From positions 2,173,001 through 2,237,000 of the forward strand of contig NZ_CP071612.1 of the NCBI RefSeq assembly GCF_017357245.1: a stretch of 64,000 nt of DNA, given 5' to 3'. This DNA comes from Rhizobium bangladeshense (GTDB lineage: Bacteria; Pseudomonadota; Alphaproteobacteria; Rhizobiales; Rhizobiaceae). Below are positions 8,719-17,599 of the stretch, one piece after another. The notes beneath the pieces were generated by a model. It was not told the DNA's origin. It saw only the letters and a list, made by a program, of their open reading frames with translations, and did no database searches. A program made the translations under genes and the position numbers. Positions within the stretch are counted from its first letter, which is position 1, and the number at the start of each line of letters is the position of its first letter.

Positions 8719-9634
8719 CGTCATTTCCGTGGCCGTGCCCCGCGATTCCGCTGTTGCGCACAGGCGCAGCGAAGCCCGCATCGCGTGGATGCTTGTTCTG
8801 CCGGCGATCGTGCTGCTTTTCCTCTTTGTGCTTTTGCCGGTCACGGCGGTCATTCTGCTCGGCTTCACCGATTTCGAACTCGGTTACGGCAAGTTCCGCT
8901 TTATCGGTTTCGAAAATTACGCTCATCTGATCACCGACCGCACATTCCGCAAGTCGCTCTGGAATACGACGGTCTATGCCGCAATCGTCGCGCCCGTCTC
9001 GATCCTTCTCGGTCTCGGCATCGCCATGCTGATCGAAAGCGAGACCGAGGCGCGCAGTTTCTTCCGCACCGCCTATTTCCTGCCGGTCGCCTCGCTGATC
9101 GTCGCCATGGCGACCGTCTGGCAATACATGTTTCACCCGACCATCGGCCCGCTCAACGCGCTGCTGGCGCTTGCGGGACTGTCCGGCCCGAATTGGCTCG
9201 GCAGTTCCGGAACTGTGCTCTACAGCCTTTCGATCATCGGCGTCTGGCAATCGACCGGCTTCAACATGGTTCTTTTCCTGGCCGGGCTGACGGCGATCCC
9301 ACGCGAGCTTTACGCGGCTGCCGAGGTAGATGGCGCCAAGTCCTCCCTTGGCCGCTTCCTGCTGGTCACCTGGCCGATGCTCGGGCCGACCACCCTTTTC
9401 GTCATCACCATCAGCACCACCAATGCGGTCAAGGTCTTCGAGACGGTCAAGACTCTGACGGAGGGCGGCCCGAACAAGGCATCGGAAGTGCTGCTCTTTA
9501 CCATCTACCAGGAGGGATTCGTCTATCTGCGCGTCGGTTATGCCTCGGCGATGACGGTGGTCTTCCTCCTCATCCTGGTGGTGCTGATGTTCCTGCAGTA
9601 CCGCCTTATCGACCGGCGGGTGCATTACACATGA
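8711..9634 (+). CDS. ABC transporter permease (UgpA/MalF-type)
   Basis: 307 residues with six predicted membrane segments, starting LVLPAIVLLFLFVLLPVTAV. The cytoplasmic coupling (EAA) loop is seen as ELYAAAEVDGAKSSLGRF. It forms the channel with the next permease. The ATG at 8711 overlaps the ATPase stop by eight bases; an in-frame upstream ATG inside the ATPase gene is unlikely to be used. It resembles permeases for sugars and glycerol-3-phosphate-like solutes; the substrate is not determined. Confidence 0.94.
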   Translation: MASVISVAVPRDSAVAHRRSEARIAWMLVLPAIVLLFLFVLLPVTAVILLGFTDFELGYGKFRFIGFENYAHLITDRTFRKSLWNTTVYAAIVAPVSILLGLGIAMLIESETEARSFFRTAYFLPVASLIVAMATVWQYMFHPTIGPLNALLALAGLSGPNWLGSSGTVLYSLSIIGVWQSTGFNMVLFLAGLTAIPRELYAAAEVDGAKSSLGRFLLVTWPMLGPTTLFVITISTTNAVKVFETVKTLTEGGPNKASEVLLFTIYQEGFVYLRVGYASAMTVVFLLILVVLMFLQYRLIDRRVHYT

Positions 9635-10467
9635 CGATGAGCGCATTTTCCCTCGGCAGGATCATCCGCCTGATGCTGCTTTCCCTCGGGGCCATCGTCT
9701 TCCTGGCGCCTTACATCTTCATGATATCGGCGGCCGGCAAGACGCAGAGCGATATCTTCACCTCGTCCTTGTCGCTGATCCCGGCGCATCTCGCCTTTGC
9801 CGAGAATTTTACCAAGGCCTTGAGCCGCGTGCCGATGGCGCAGTTGCTGTGGAACGGCGTTGTCGTCTGCGGGCTGATCTTCGTCTTTCAGGTGCTGGTG
9901 GCGATTCCCTGCGCCTATGCCATGGCGAAGCTGCGTTTCGCTGCTGCCCGCACCATGATGGTGCTTGTCATGCTCGGTCTGTTGGTGCCGATCCATGCGA
10001 CGGCGCTGCCGCTCTATGTCGCCTTCGACCGCGCCGCCTTGCTCAACAGCTATGCCGCTCTCGTCGCACCCTTTACCATCTCAGTCTTCGCAATCTTCAT
10101 GTTCCTGCAGTTCTTTCGCGCCATGCCGGACGACCTCATTCATGCGGCGCGTCTCGACGGCATGTCGGAGCTCGGTATTGTCGCCCGTGTCATCGTGCCG
10201 AATGCCTGGCCGGCAGTCACCGCCTTTGCCATCTTCTCAGTCGTAGCCCATTGGAACGACCTCTACTGGCCGCTGATTGTCATCAGCCGGCAGGACTACG
10301 CTACGCCGCCGCTTGGCCTGATGTATTTCCGCGCCGCCGAGGCCGGCGACGACTACGGCGCGCTGATGGCGGCGACCCTCATCATTACCCTTCCCCTCGT
10401 CATCGCCTTCCTGCTTGCGCAGAAGCGTTTTGTCGAGGGCATCACCATGACCGGTCTCAAAGGCTGA
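9631..10467 (+). CDS. ABC transporter permease (UgpE/MalG-type)
   Basis: 278 residues. Starts at ATG 9631, overlapping the previous stop (ATGA). Six membrane segments, beginning IIRLMLLSLGAIVFLAPYIF, and the EAA loop DLIHAARLDGMSELGIVARV. Pairs with the UgpA-like permease. Family-typical length. The longer upstream reading in the same frame lies over the first permease and is a shadow. Confidence 0.94.
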   Translation: MTMSAFSLGRIIRLMLLSLGAIVFLAPYIFMISAAGKTQSDIFTSSLSLIPAHLAFAENFTKALSRVPMAQLLWNGVVVCGLIFVFQVLVAIPCAYAMAKLRFAAARTMMVLVMLGLLVPIHATALPLYVAFDRAALLNSYAALVAPFTISVFAIFMFLQFFRAMPDDLIHAARLDGMSELGIVARVIVPNAWPAVTAFAIFSVVAHWNDLYWPLIVISRQDYATPPLGLMYFRAAEAGDDYGALMAATLIITLPLVIAFLLAQKRFVEGITMTGLKG

Positions 10468-10493
10468 CCGGCTTTTATCAAGGAGAATGAGCG

Positions 10494-11759
10494 ATGAAAC
10501 GTGTCACCCAGCTTCTCGCCGCAGCGGCCCTGTCCTTGGCAATCGCGCTTCCCGCGCGTGCTGAGACGACGCTGACGGTTCATTACCCGATGCCGGGCTT
10601 TTTCAAGGACGTGATGGACACGATCTCGAAGAAGTTCATGGAAGAAAACCCCGATATCAAGATCCAGTTCGCCAGCCCCTCGGCAACCTATGAAGAGGGC
10701 ATCCAGACGATCCTTCGCCAGGTCGGCACCAGCGAAATGCCCGATATCACCTTCATCGGCCTGAACCGCTTGCGCATGCTCGACGAACGCGATGTCGCCG
10801 TCGACCTCGGCCCGCTCGTCCAGAAGGACGGCAACATGGCTGAGCAGGGCTTCTCCGATACGATCCTCAAGCTCGCCCAGGTCAAGGGCAAGCAGGTGGG
10901 TCTCGCTTTCGCGACCTCCAACCCGATCATGTATTACAATGCCGATCTCGTGAAGGCGGCCGGCGGCGATCCGGACAATCCGCCGAAGACCTGGGATGAG
11001 GCCATCGCGCTCGGCGGCAAGATCAAGGCGCTCGGCAACGGCGTCGATGGCATCGATTTCCGCTGGCAGGGTGATGACTGGATGTTTTCCGCGCTGCTGT
11101 TCGGCGCCGGCGGCAAGATGCTGAGCGAGGACGAAACCAAGGTTGCCTTTAACGGTCCCGAGGGCCAGAAAGCCGTCGAGGTCCTGCATCGCATGGCCAC
11201 CGAAGGCGGAATGCCTGTTTTCACCAAGCCCGCCGGTGAACAGGCTTTTGCCGCAGGCAAAGTCGGTTTCGAGTTCCAGACAACGGGTGCCTTGCGCAAC
11301 ACGATCAAGAATGTCGGCAACAAGTTCGATCTGCGCACGGCCAAGATCCCGCTGATCGATCCGGTGAACGGCCGTCTCCCCACAGGCGGCAACGCGGTCG
11401 TCATCCTGACGCATGACGCAGCCAAGCAGGATGCCGCCTGGAAGTTCGCCAAATTCGCCGCCGGCCCCTACGGCGCCTCCGTCGTCGTCCCCGGCACCGG
11501 CTATATGCCGAACAACGAGCTCGCCGCCAAGTCGCCCGAATATCTCGGCGACTTCTACAAGCAGAACCCGCTGTTCCAGGCGGGCCTCAGCCAGATGCCG
11601 GTGATGATCCCCTGGTATGCCTTCCCCGGCTCGAATGGCGTCAAGGTCACGCAGACGATCGTCGACAACCTCTCGCGCATCGTCGATCAATCGGCTGAAC
11701 CGAAGGAAGCGCTCGACGACGCGGCCGCCGACGTCGAGGGCATGCTGCCGCGCAGCTGA
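10494..11759 (+). CDS. ABC transporter periplasmic substrate-binding protein (UgpB-like)
   Basis: 421 residues with a Sec signal peptide (LLAAAALSLAIALPARA, cleavage before ETTLTVHY). Family 1 extracellular solute-binding fold: ISKKFMEENPDIKIQF near the start, MYYNADLVKAAGG in the middle, FAAGKVGFEFQTTGALRN, and GGNAVVILTHDAAKQDAAWK. It captures the solute for the permease pair. A ribosome site (aaggag) precedes it, 26 bases after the permease stop. A terminator follows at 11781. The related UgpB takes sn-glycerol-3-phosphate and glycerophosphodiesters; whether this one does is inference. Confidence 0.93.
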   Translation: MKRVTQLLAAAALSLAIALPARAETTLTVHYPMPGFFKDVMDTISKKFMEENPDIKIQFASPSATYEEGIQTILRQVGTSEMPDITFIGLNRLRMLDERDVAVDLGPLVQKDGNMAEQGFSDTILKLAQVKGKQVGLAFATSNPIMYYNADLVKAAGGDPDNPPKTWDEAIALGGKIKALGNGVDGIDFRWQGDDWMFSALLFGAGGKMLSEDETKVAFNGPEGQKAVEVLHRMATEGGMPVFTKPAGEQAFAAGKVGFEFQTTGALRNTIKNVGNKFDLRTAKIPLIDPVNGRLPTGGNAVVILTHDAAKQDAAWKFAKFAAGPYGASVVVPGTGYMPNNELAAKSPEYLGDFYKQNPLFQAGLSQMPVMIPWYAFPGSNGVKVTQTIVDNLSRIVDQSAEPKEALDDAAADVEGMLPRS

Positions 11760-11780
11760 TAGTCCTCTTCCGAATGGCAG

Positions 11781-11818
11781 GGGCCGCCATGCCGAGCGCG
11801 CGGCGGCCCTTTTGTTTT
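11781..11818 (+). terminator. Rho-independent terminator after the ABC operon
   Basis: An 8-bp GC stem (gggccgcc at 11781, ggcggccc at 11802) is followed by ttttgtttt. It sits in the 67-bp gap between the convergent binding-protein and LacI genes, and fits termination of the plus-strand operon. Confidence 0.85.
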
Positions 11819-11826
11819 GCCGGGCT

Positions 11827-12795
11827 TCAGATGGCGCGCACCGTGCCGCCGCGGCGCAGCGTATAAGCGACATCGAGGTGGCGGGCAGGGGCGGCGTTTT
11901 CCGCCATGTCGAGGAGTAGCGAGGCAGCCGTCGCCCCCATGCTGGCATCCGGCATTTCGATCGTTGTCAGAGGCGGATCGATCAGCCGGCCGATGGCGAT
12001 GCCGTCAAAACCGGCGACCGAAACATCGCCGGGCACCGAAAGCCCTTCGCGCTTCAGTGCGCCGATCACCCCGAGCGCAAGCAGATCGTTGGAGGCGATG
12101 ATCGCCGTCGGCGAAATCGAATTCATGGCGGTGCTGAGATCGAGCTGGTCATAGTCGCCGACGAAGGAGATCTGGATCGCATCAGGCGGTGTCAGGCCGT
12201 TCTCGGCCATGGCGTCGAGATAGCCCTGGTAGCGAAGACGGGCGCGGTCGGAGGCGGCGAAATTGCCGGAGAGAAAGAGAATGTGGCGGTGGCCCATGCC
12301 TATCAGGAAGGTCGTGAGCCTGCGGCCGGCACCACGATTGTCGGCGGTTACGGCGGCCGGAAACTGCGCCGTCGGCAGATTGTTGAGAAGCACGGTCGGT
12401 GGCAGCCTGGCGAGCAGCGCTTCGCTCGTCGACGGGTCGCAGACGGTGAGGATGAGCCCAGTCGGCCGGTCGTTCAGAAGTGCGGCAACGGCATCGGCCT
12501 CGAGCGCCGGATCGTAGTTCGACTGTGCGATCAACACGCCATGGCCGGCCACCAGCATGCGGTTCTGGATGCTTGCCAGCGACGAGGCAAACACCGGATT
12601 GGTGATGCTCGGGATTAAAACGCCGACCACAGGCCTGCGTCCGAACCGCCCGGCGGCGTGATAGCCGAGCTCCGCGGCAGCGCGGCGCACCCTTCGCACC
12701 ATCAAATCGCTGGCTGGCCCGTTGCGGTTGAGAACCCTGCTTGCGGTCGCCAGCGAACATCCTGCCCGGAATGCGACCTGCTGCAATGTCGCCAT
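11827..12795 (-). CDS. LacI-family transcriptional regulator
   Basis: 322 residues. N-terminal HTH: LQQVAFRAGCSLATASRVLN, then RRAAAELGYHAAG as the hinge, followed by a periplasmic-binding-protein-like effector domain (VVGVLIPSITNPVFASSL, DNRGAGRRLTTFLIGMGH, AIIASNDLLALGVI). ATG 12795 is six bases after gaggtg; an in-frame GTG at 12804 overlaps that site. It converges on the ABC operon and is the likely local repressor of it, sensing the transported solute or a derivative. Confidence 0.92.
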   Translation of the reverse strand: MATLQQVAFRAGCSLATASRVLNRNGPASDLMVRRVRRAAAELGYHAAGRFGRRPVVGVLIPSITNPVFASSLASIQNRMLVAGHGVLIAQSNYDPALEADAVAALLNDRPTGLILTVCDPSTSEALLARLPPTVLLNNLPTAQFPAAVTADNRGAGRRLTTFLIGMGHRHILFLSGNFAASDRARLRYQGYLDAMAENGLTPPDAIQISFVGDYDQLDLSTAMNSISPTAIIASNDLLALGVIGALKREGLSVPGDVSVAGFDGIAIGRLIDPPLTTIEMPDASMGATAASLLLDMAENAAPARHLDVAYTLRRGGTVRAI

Positions 12796-12890
12796 CGAAA
12801 GCACCTCGCGTCAGTCAATTCATTCCCGCGCTTTAGAGGGTTTCGATGACATTGATCTGACACTGCGTTGCGAACGATGGGGAGGGCCGG

Positions 12891-13571
12891 TCAAGGGCGA
12901 CGTTTGACCACCCGCATGTTCATCTCCGACCGAACCACGAAGCCCTGCGCCTTGTAGAGCGAAATGGCGGACGTGTTCGCCGCGTAGGCATGCAGATAGG
13001 CCTTGTCGCCGCCGGATGCGATCTCACCGGCAACGAAACGGAAGAGCAGGCTGCCGAGGCCGCGCCCTTGGAAATGGGGATGGGTGCAAAGTCCGCTGAG
13101 CTCGATGAAGCCCGTCTGCCGCATACGCTGACCGGCCATGGCCACGAGACGGCCTTCATGCCTTATCCCCCAGAAGTGGCCAAGGCTCTGGGCGCGCAAG
13201 GTGAATGGCCCCGGTTTGGTCAAGCTCGCCAGATCGAGCATTTCAGCGGCATCAGCCTCGGTCAGTGGCTGGATGCGGGGATCCGAAATTCGCTCGTGAG
13301 GGCGCTCGGCAACCATCTGGGTCACCGAGGCCTCCATGACGACCACTAGACCTGACGGAAGCGCGATTGGTCCAGCCTCGACGAGAAACATTCTCTCATC
13401 GCCGGAAGGTAGATTCTCGAGGGCTCCGAGGCTTTCCGGACCATCGTCCGCGGAGGCCGCGAAGGGAGCGATCGACGGCGGATAACGGCGCGCGTATCTG
13501 CCGCCTTCGGCGAGATCGGCGTGCGCCGTCTGCAGCGCGCTCCAGATCGGCCGGTCTAGCACATGTTTCAT
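12891..13571 (-). CDS. GNAT-family N-acetyltransferase
   Basis: 226 residues. The acetyltransferase domain is in the C-terminal half: LVAMAGQRM strand, then LCTHPHFQGRGLGSLLF with the acetyl-CoA pyrophosphate-binding QGRGLG, and ANTSAISLYKAQGFV. The N-terminal half (residues 1-100) is less conserved. Its start overlaps the stop of the MarR gene (ATGA), so the regulator and acetyltransferase form one operon. Acceptor unknown; detoxification of a small amine is a common role but unproven here. Confidence 0.88.
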   Translation of the reverse strand: MKHVLDRPIWSALQTAHADLAEGGRYARRYPPSIAPFAASADDGPESLGALENLPSGDERMFLVEAGPIALPSGLVVVMEASVTQMVAERPHERISDPRIQPLTEADAAEMLDLASLTKPGPFTLRAQSLGHFWGIRHEGRLVAMAGQRMRQTGFIELSGLCTHPHFQGRGLGSLLFRFVAGEIASGGDKAYLHAYAANTSAISLYKAQGFVVRSEMNMRVVKRRP

Positions 13572-14089
13572 CGTCCTTCCTCCTGCTCAGCGTCTGAAAG
13601 GACGCGCGACGCAGCAGTCGTGCCCCGGCGAATGAGCGGCGCCGCCGCAAGCCCATCCTCGATTGTTGCCAATTGCCCGAGGATAGGCCCGTCCAGATCG
13701 CCGCAGAGATCCGCAACGGCAGCCGCGACGCGCGGCCAGATCGTCGTCTTCGAATAATCGACAAGTTCCTGCCCCTGGTCGGTCAGCGACACCAGTCTGC
13801 GGCGCTGATCGTCCGGCGCAGGCTGCATATCGACGAAGCCGAGTTCGAGAAGCTGGCCAATGGTCCGCGTCGCACCGGGTTGCGTGATGCCCACCGACTG
13901 GGCCAGCTCGCCGATCGTCAGCGGTCCGCCGCGGTCGATCGCGGCAAGGAATGGATATTGGCCGGCCTGAATTCCAAGCCCGGCGCCGTCGATGATCTGC
14001 TGCGTATCGGCCTGCAATCTTTCGCCGATGCGCCGGAGCCGGCTGCCAAGGCACAAAAAGCCGAGCGTTCGAACCACATCCTCGACCAT
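13568..14089 (-). CDS. MarR-family transcriptional regulator
   Basis: 173 residues. Winged helix: GGPLTIGELAQSVGITQPGA followed by TRTIGQLLELGFV, then DDQRRRLVSLTDQGQ in the wing. Dimerisation helices lie at both ends. First gene of an operon with the GNAT enzyme. A perfect 16-bp palindrome 21 bases upstream of its start suggests autoregulation. Confidence 0.92.
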   Translation of the reverse strand: MVEDVVRTLGFLCLGSRLRRIGERLQADTQQIIDGAGLGIQAGQYPFLAAIDRGGPLTIGELAQSVGITQPGATRTIGQLLELGFVDMQPAPDDQRRRLVSLTDQGQELVDYSKTTIWPRVAAAVADLCGDLDGPILGQLATIEDGLAAAPLIRRGTTAASRVLSDAEQEEGR

Positions 14090-14109
14090 GCCGACCTCCA
14101 GTTGGATAG

Positions 14110-14125
14110 CGCGTTATATAACGCG
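14110..14125. promoter_or_regulatory. Probable MarR operator (16-bp perfect palindrome)
   Basis: cgcgttatataacgcg is a perfect palindrome 21 bases upstream of the marR-type start at 14089. It is followed by an overlapping aacgcgtt and an AT-rich stretch (tatatatatcc). MarR proteins usually bind 16-20 bp palindromes over their own promoter, so this is the obvious operator candidate. Confidence 0.7.
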
Positions 14126-14206
14126 TTATATATATCCGGGAAGTGCGATTTCAAGGTCAGGGGATCACCGGCGGCGAAAGCGGTGAATTGACGCGCGGCT
14201 GTTCAA

Positions 14207-15373
14207 TCAGCCGCGCCGTTTCTCAGTCCACAGAAGCACCGCCAGGACACTGCTGAGCAGGCCGAGGGATAATGGCAGGCCCTGATGCCCGATCAGCTGC
14301 ATTGCCAGTCCGGCCGCGGGTGAGCCCGCGATGCCGCCGGTGCCCCAGGCGAAGGCGAAGGCTGCATTGCCGGCGATCAGGGTCTGGCCAGTGAAGCGCT
14401 CGCCGAGCTGAATCAGTGACGTGGTGTAGAGCCCGAAGGATACGCCGCCCCAGACGAAAACCAGCGGCCAGACGAGCCAGGTGTCGAAGATGAACGCCAG
14501 CGGCAGGCAGCCGCTGAGGCAAGCCAGCACACAAAACAACATGGTCAGAGTCGCGCCGAACCGCTCGGCCGCTCGCCCCAGCAGGATCTGCAGCACGGCA
14601 TTGCCGGCGACGAAACAGGTGATGAGCGAAGCAATCCGCCCCTCGGCGCTGCCGAGGGCCGCTCCATAGACGGCGAACAGGGAAAGCAGGATCTGCTCGA
14701 AGGCGGCGGCCGTGAAAACCGCAAACAGCAGCAGCGGCGCCAGCCGGAAGAAACCGCCGACCGACGTTGCCTCACCTTCAACAGGCATGTCAGGCAGGCG
14801 TGGGGCCACGGCAAGCACGATCAGGCCGCAGGCAAGGAGGGCCGTCACACCAATCATGAAGGGCGGCCAGCCTTCGGTACCGGCGAGGCCAAGGGATAGT
14901 GGGCCGACGGCGAAACCAGCCGAAACGATCGATGAATAGAGGCCCATGATGCGGCCGCGGCGCGACGCCGGCGTGATCGTGATCAGCCAGGTTTCGCTGA
15001 TCACGTAGAGCGGATTGGCAAAGAAGCCGAGCAGGAAGCGCAGCGGCATCCAGGCCAAGACGTGCTGGGTCCAGGCGATCGCAATCAGGGTAAGGGCGGC
15101 CAGGATCGAACAGAGTACTGCAAGCCGCGATCCGCCTAGCTGTCGCGACAGCGCCGGAATGAGCGGCGCCGATATGACGAAACCCAATGGCGTCATCGCT
15201 GCCGAGAGGCCGATCAGACCTGATGTCAGTCCCTGCCGCTCCAGGACGAAGCTCAGCAGTGGATAGGTCAGCCCCTGCGCCACGGCAAACACTGTCACCG
15301 TCGCTATAATGCCTATCATCGCCGCCCATGGAATCCGATCCTCGCCCGGTGATGTCGTGCTTGCGGCGGTCAT
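14207..15373 (-). CDS. MFS transporter
   Basis: 388 residues with 12 predicted membrane segments. Typical features: PLLSFVLERQGLTSGLIGL in the first pair of helices, RFLLGFFANPLYV, and ITPASRRGRIMGLYSSIVSA resembling motif A/B regions of drug and sugar efflux MFS (YcaD-like). About 100 bp separate it from the upstream MarR promoter region; transcribed in the same direction as that operon but not overlapping. Substrate unknown; probably efflux. Confidence 0.9.
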   Translation of the reverse strand: MTAASTTSPGEDRIPWAAMIGIIATVTVFAVAQGLTYPLLSFVLERQGLTSGLIGLSAAMTPLGFVISAPLIPALSRQLGGSRLAVLCSILAALTLIAIAWTQHVLAWMPLRFLLGFFANPLYVISETWLITITPASRRGRIMGLYSSIVSAGFAVGPLSLGLAGTEGWPPFMIGVTALLACGLIVLAVAPRLPDMPVEGEATSVGGFFRLAPLLLFAVFTAAAFEQILLSLFAVYGAALGSAEGRIASLITCFVAGNAVLQILLGRAAERFGATLTMLFCVLACLSGCLPLAFIFDTWLVWPLVFVWGGVSFGLYTTSLIQLGERFTGQTLIAGNAAFAFAWGTGGIAGSPAAGLAMQLIGHQGLPLSLGLLSSVLAVLLWTEKRRG

Positions 15374-15506
15374 GCAGATCTCCTCTTCGGTCGGGACGGC
15401 CGGGCCATGAGCTGAAGTGGGGAATTCTGCGGAATCGGGGGAGCGCCGTGATTAAGCCTAGCCAAAACGTTCTCAAAAACTTCCAAACGGACTATAGATC
15501 CGCATC

Positions 15507-17015
15507 ATGCAGGGATTGCGCTTTGCCTTTGGTCCGTTCGTGCTTGATCCGGATGCGGGAACGCTCCTTCGGAACGATGATCCCATCGCCATTAGCCACC
15601 GCGGGCTGAAGCTGCTCGCGGCGCTCGTCGGGCGAACAGGCGAAATCCTTGCCAAGACCGAACTGATGGACGCGGCCTGGCCGGGCATGGCGGTCGAGGA
15701 AGGCAACCTCACCGTCCAGATCGCGCAGCTGCGCAAGCTGCTCGGCCCGTCCACCGGCGGCGGTGAATGGATCGCAACGGTTCCGCGCATCGGCTACCGC
15801 TTCACTGGAGCGGTGCATCGGCTCAGCGGCTTGAAGCGAAAAACCTTGCCGCTGCCTGACAAGCCGTCGATCGCTGTGCTGCCTTTCCTGAATATCGGCA
15901 ACGATCGCGAACAGCAGTCCTTCGTGGACGGGTTGACGGAAGACCTGATCACCGACCTCTCCAGAATGCCCGGTCTGTTCGTCATCGCCCGCAACTCGGT
16001 CTTTGCCTATAAGGGCAAGGCGATCGAGGTCCGAGGTATCGCCGACGAGCTCGGTGTGCGCTACCTGTTGGAGGGCAGCGCGAGACGTGCCGCCGGGCGC
16101 GTGCGCATCAACGCCAAGCTGATCGACGCCGTAAGCGGGGATCACCTCTGGGCGGAACGCTTCGATCGCGGCCTGGATGATATCTTCGCCGTTCAGGACG
16201 AGGTGACGACAAGGATCGTCGAGGCGCTGCTCGGCCGACTGCGCGCACCGCCGCCGCGAAATCGGCCGAAGAGCCTCGATGCCTACGACCTTTGTGTGCG
16301 GGCGCGCAAGCTCATGGACGATGCCCCGCAGGCGGCTGAGGAAGCGCATCTGATGCTGACGCGCGCCGTCACCCTCGACCCTGACTATGCCGAGGCCTAT
16401 CGCTGGCTTGCCATGAACCACTGGATGGGATGGGTTCATAGCGGCGGCCCGACGGAATTGGATCGCGACGCTGCTCAGGAACTGGCTCGAAAGGCCGTCT
16501 CGATCGATCCCAACGATGCCGGCTGCCGTTGGGTCCTCGCCTACCTGCTTGCTTACGCACGCGATTTCGATGAGGCGGATGCGCAATTCGCCAAGGCAAT
16601 CGAACTCGACCCGAACGAAGCGGATACATTTGCCGCATTATCCGACGTCACGGTCCTGGCCGGGCGAATTGAGGAAGGTCTCGAGCATGCTCGCAAGGCT
16701 TTCCGGCTGAATCCCTTTCCTGCAAGCTGGTATTATCTGGCGCTTGGACAGGCGCAATATGCAGCCGGGCAATATGAGGCCGCTGTCGAGACGCTGCGTC
16801 ACGACGAAACCTATCGAACAAGCTCCCGTCGTTTCCTGGCGGCAAGCCTGGCGCAGCTCGGCCGGATCGACGAGGCGCGGGTGGAGACAAAACTCTTCCT
16901 TGTCGCCAACCCTGGCTTTTCCAGCCGCCACTGGGCGGCGACCGAACCATTTCGCGACGCCCAGACCCTTCACCATTTCATGGACGGCTACCGCAAGGCA
17001 GGCCTTCCGGAATAG
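15507..17015 (+). CDS. Winged-helix DNA-binding protein with TolB-like and TPR sensor half
   Basis: 502 residues. Residues 1-100: OmpR/CadC-type winged helix (FGPFVLDPDAGTLLRND, LVGRTGEILAKTELMDAAWP, VQIAQLRKLLGP, VPRIGYRFTG). Residues about 115-250: TolB-like block (KPSIAVLPFLNIG, DGLTEDLITDLSRMPGLFVI). The rest is TPR (LTRAVTLDPDYAEAYRWLAM, AIELDPNEADTFAAL). No receiver domain and no membrane segment, so it probably acts as a cytoplasmic regulator through protein contacts. It shares its sensor half with the cyclase at 38634. Target genes unknown. Confidence 0.88.
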   Translation: MQGLRFAFGPFVLDPDAGTLLRNDDPIAISHRGLKLLAALVGRTGEILAKTELMDAAWPGMAVEEGNLTVQIAQLRKLLGPSTGGGEWIATVPRIGYRFTGAVHRLSGLKRKTLPLPDKPSIAVLPFLNIGNDREQQSFVDGLTEDLITDLSRMPGLFVIARNSVFAYKGKAIEVRGIADELGVRYLLEGSARRAAGRVRINAKLIDAVSGDHLWAERFDRGLDDIFAVQDEVTTRIVEALLGRLRAPPPRNRPKSLDAYDLCVRARKLMDDAPQAAEEAHLMLTRAVTLDPDYAEAYRWLAMNHWMGWVHSGGPTELDRDAAQELARKAVSIDPNDAGCRWVLAYLLAYARDFDEADAQFAKAIELDPNEADTFAALSDVTVLAGRIEEGLEHARKAFRLNPFPASWYYLALGQAQYAAGQYEAAVETLRHDETYRTSSRRFLAASLAQLGRIDEARVETKLFLVANPGFSSRHWAATEPFRDAQTLHHFMDGYRKAGLPE

Positions 17016-17065
17016 ACCGCCGCAGCGGTGACTGGCCGACAAGCCGTGGCTTTCGGCTTGAATGA

Positions 17066-17583
17066 TTTGAGGCCAGTCTGCCTATATTGCGACAGGGTAA
17101 GGCCGATATCGGATGCGCTGCGGTCCGGGCTCCTGGAAGGCGTGAAGCCGACATTCATGATGAGCGAGGAGATCAACGCGGTTTGTCACGATCAGCTGCT
17201 GCCGGGCGATCGAGACGTAACCGCCGCATGGATTGTCGAACAGACGCTGATTCATGACGGCACGCCACATCCCGGCGGGACTTTCCGACTTGGGCGGAAT
17301 GGCTGGCGAGATCCGGCGCAAACCAGCCTCCACGAGATCGCGAATTGAAGATCAATTCTACCGCCGCCGTGATCCAGGCGGCGTTCGCGGCGAGGGGCGT
17401 CGCCCTCGTTCGGAAGGCGCTCGTGGCCCAGGAACTCGACGGCGGCAGGCTGGCTCATCTGTTGCCGGATATCCGCCGGCCGGTAAAGTGGGGCCTATTA
17501 CATCGTTGCTGCACCCAAGGCGCTGCGCCGGCAGGAGGTTGCGGGCGTTTCACAAGTGGCTGGCTTCGCGTCGCATCTCCTGA
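17066..17583 (+). pseudogene. GcvA-like LysR regulator, 5'-truncated and frameshifted
   Basis: Pieces of a LysR effector domain lie in order but in different frames: FEASLPILRQGKADIG, then MMSEEINAVCHDQLLPGDRD and TLIHDGT, then FPTWAEWLARSGANQ continuing to KINSTAAVIQAAFAARGVAL and VRKALVAQELDGGRLAHLLP, then YYIVAAPKALRRQEVAG, then FHKWLASRRIS and a stop at 17583. At least four frame changes are needed. The HTH half is absent. It converges on the redoxin gene. This was a GcvA-type regulator that has decayed. Confidence 0.82.
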
Positions 17584-17599
17584 TGACTTGGCGTCCGGT

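Noticed and set aside
8483..9646. Minus-strand frame of about 390 codons opposite the UgpA-like permease
   Set aside because: Charged, repetitive composition typical of antisense frames in GC-rich DNA; the permease on the plus strand is clear.
10353..11948. Long minus-strand open frame opposite the binding-protein gene
   Set aside because: Antisense shadow of a GC-rich gene; composition is atypical and no motif is recognised.
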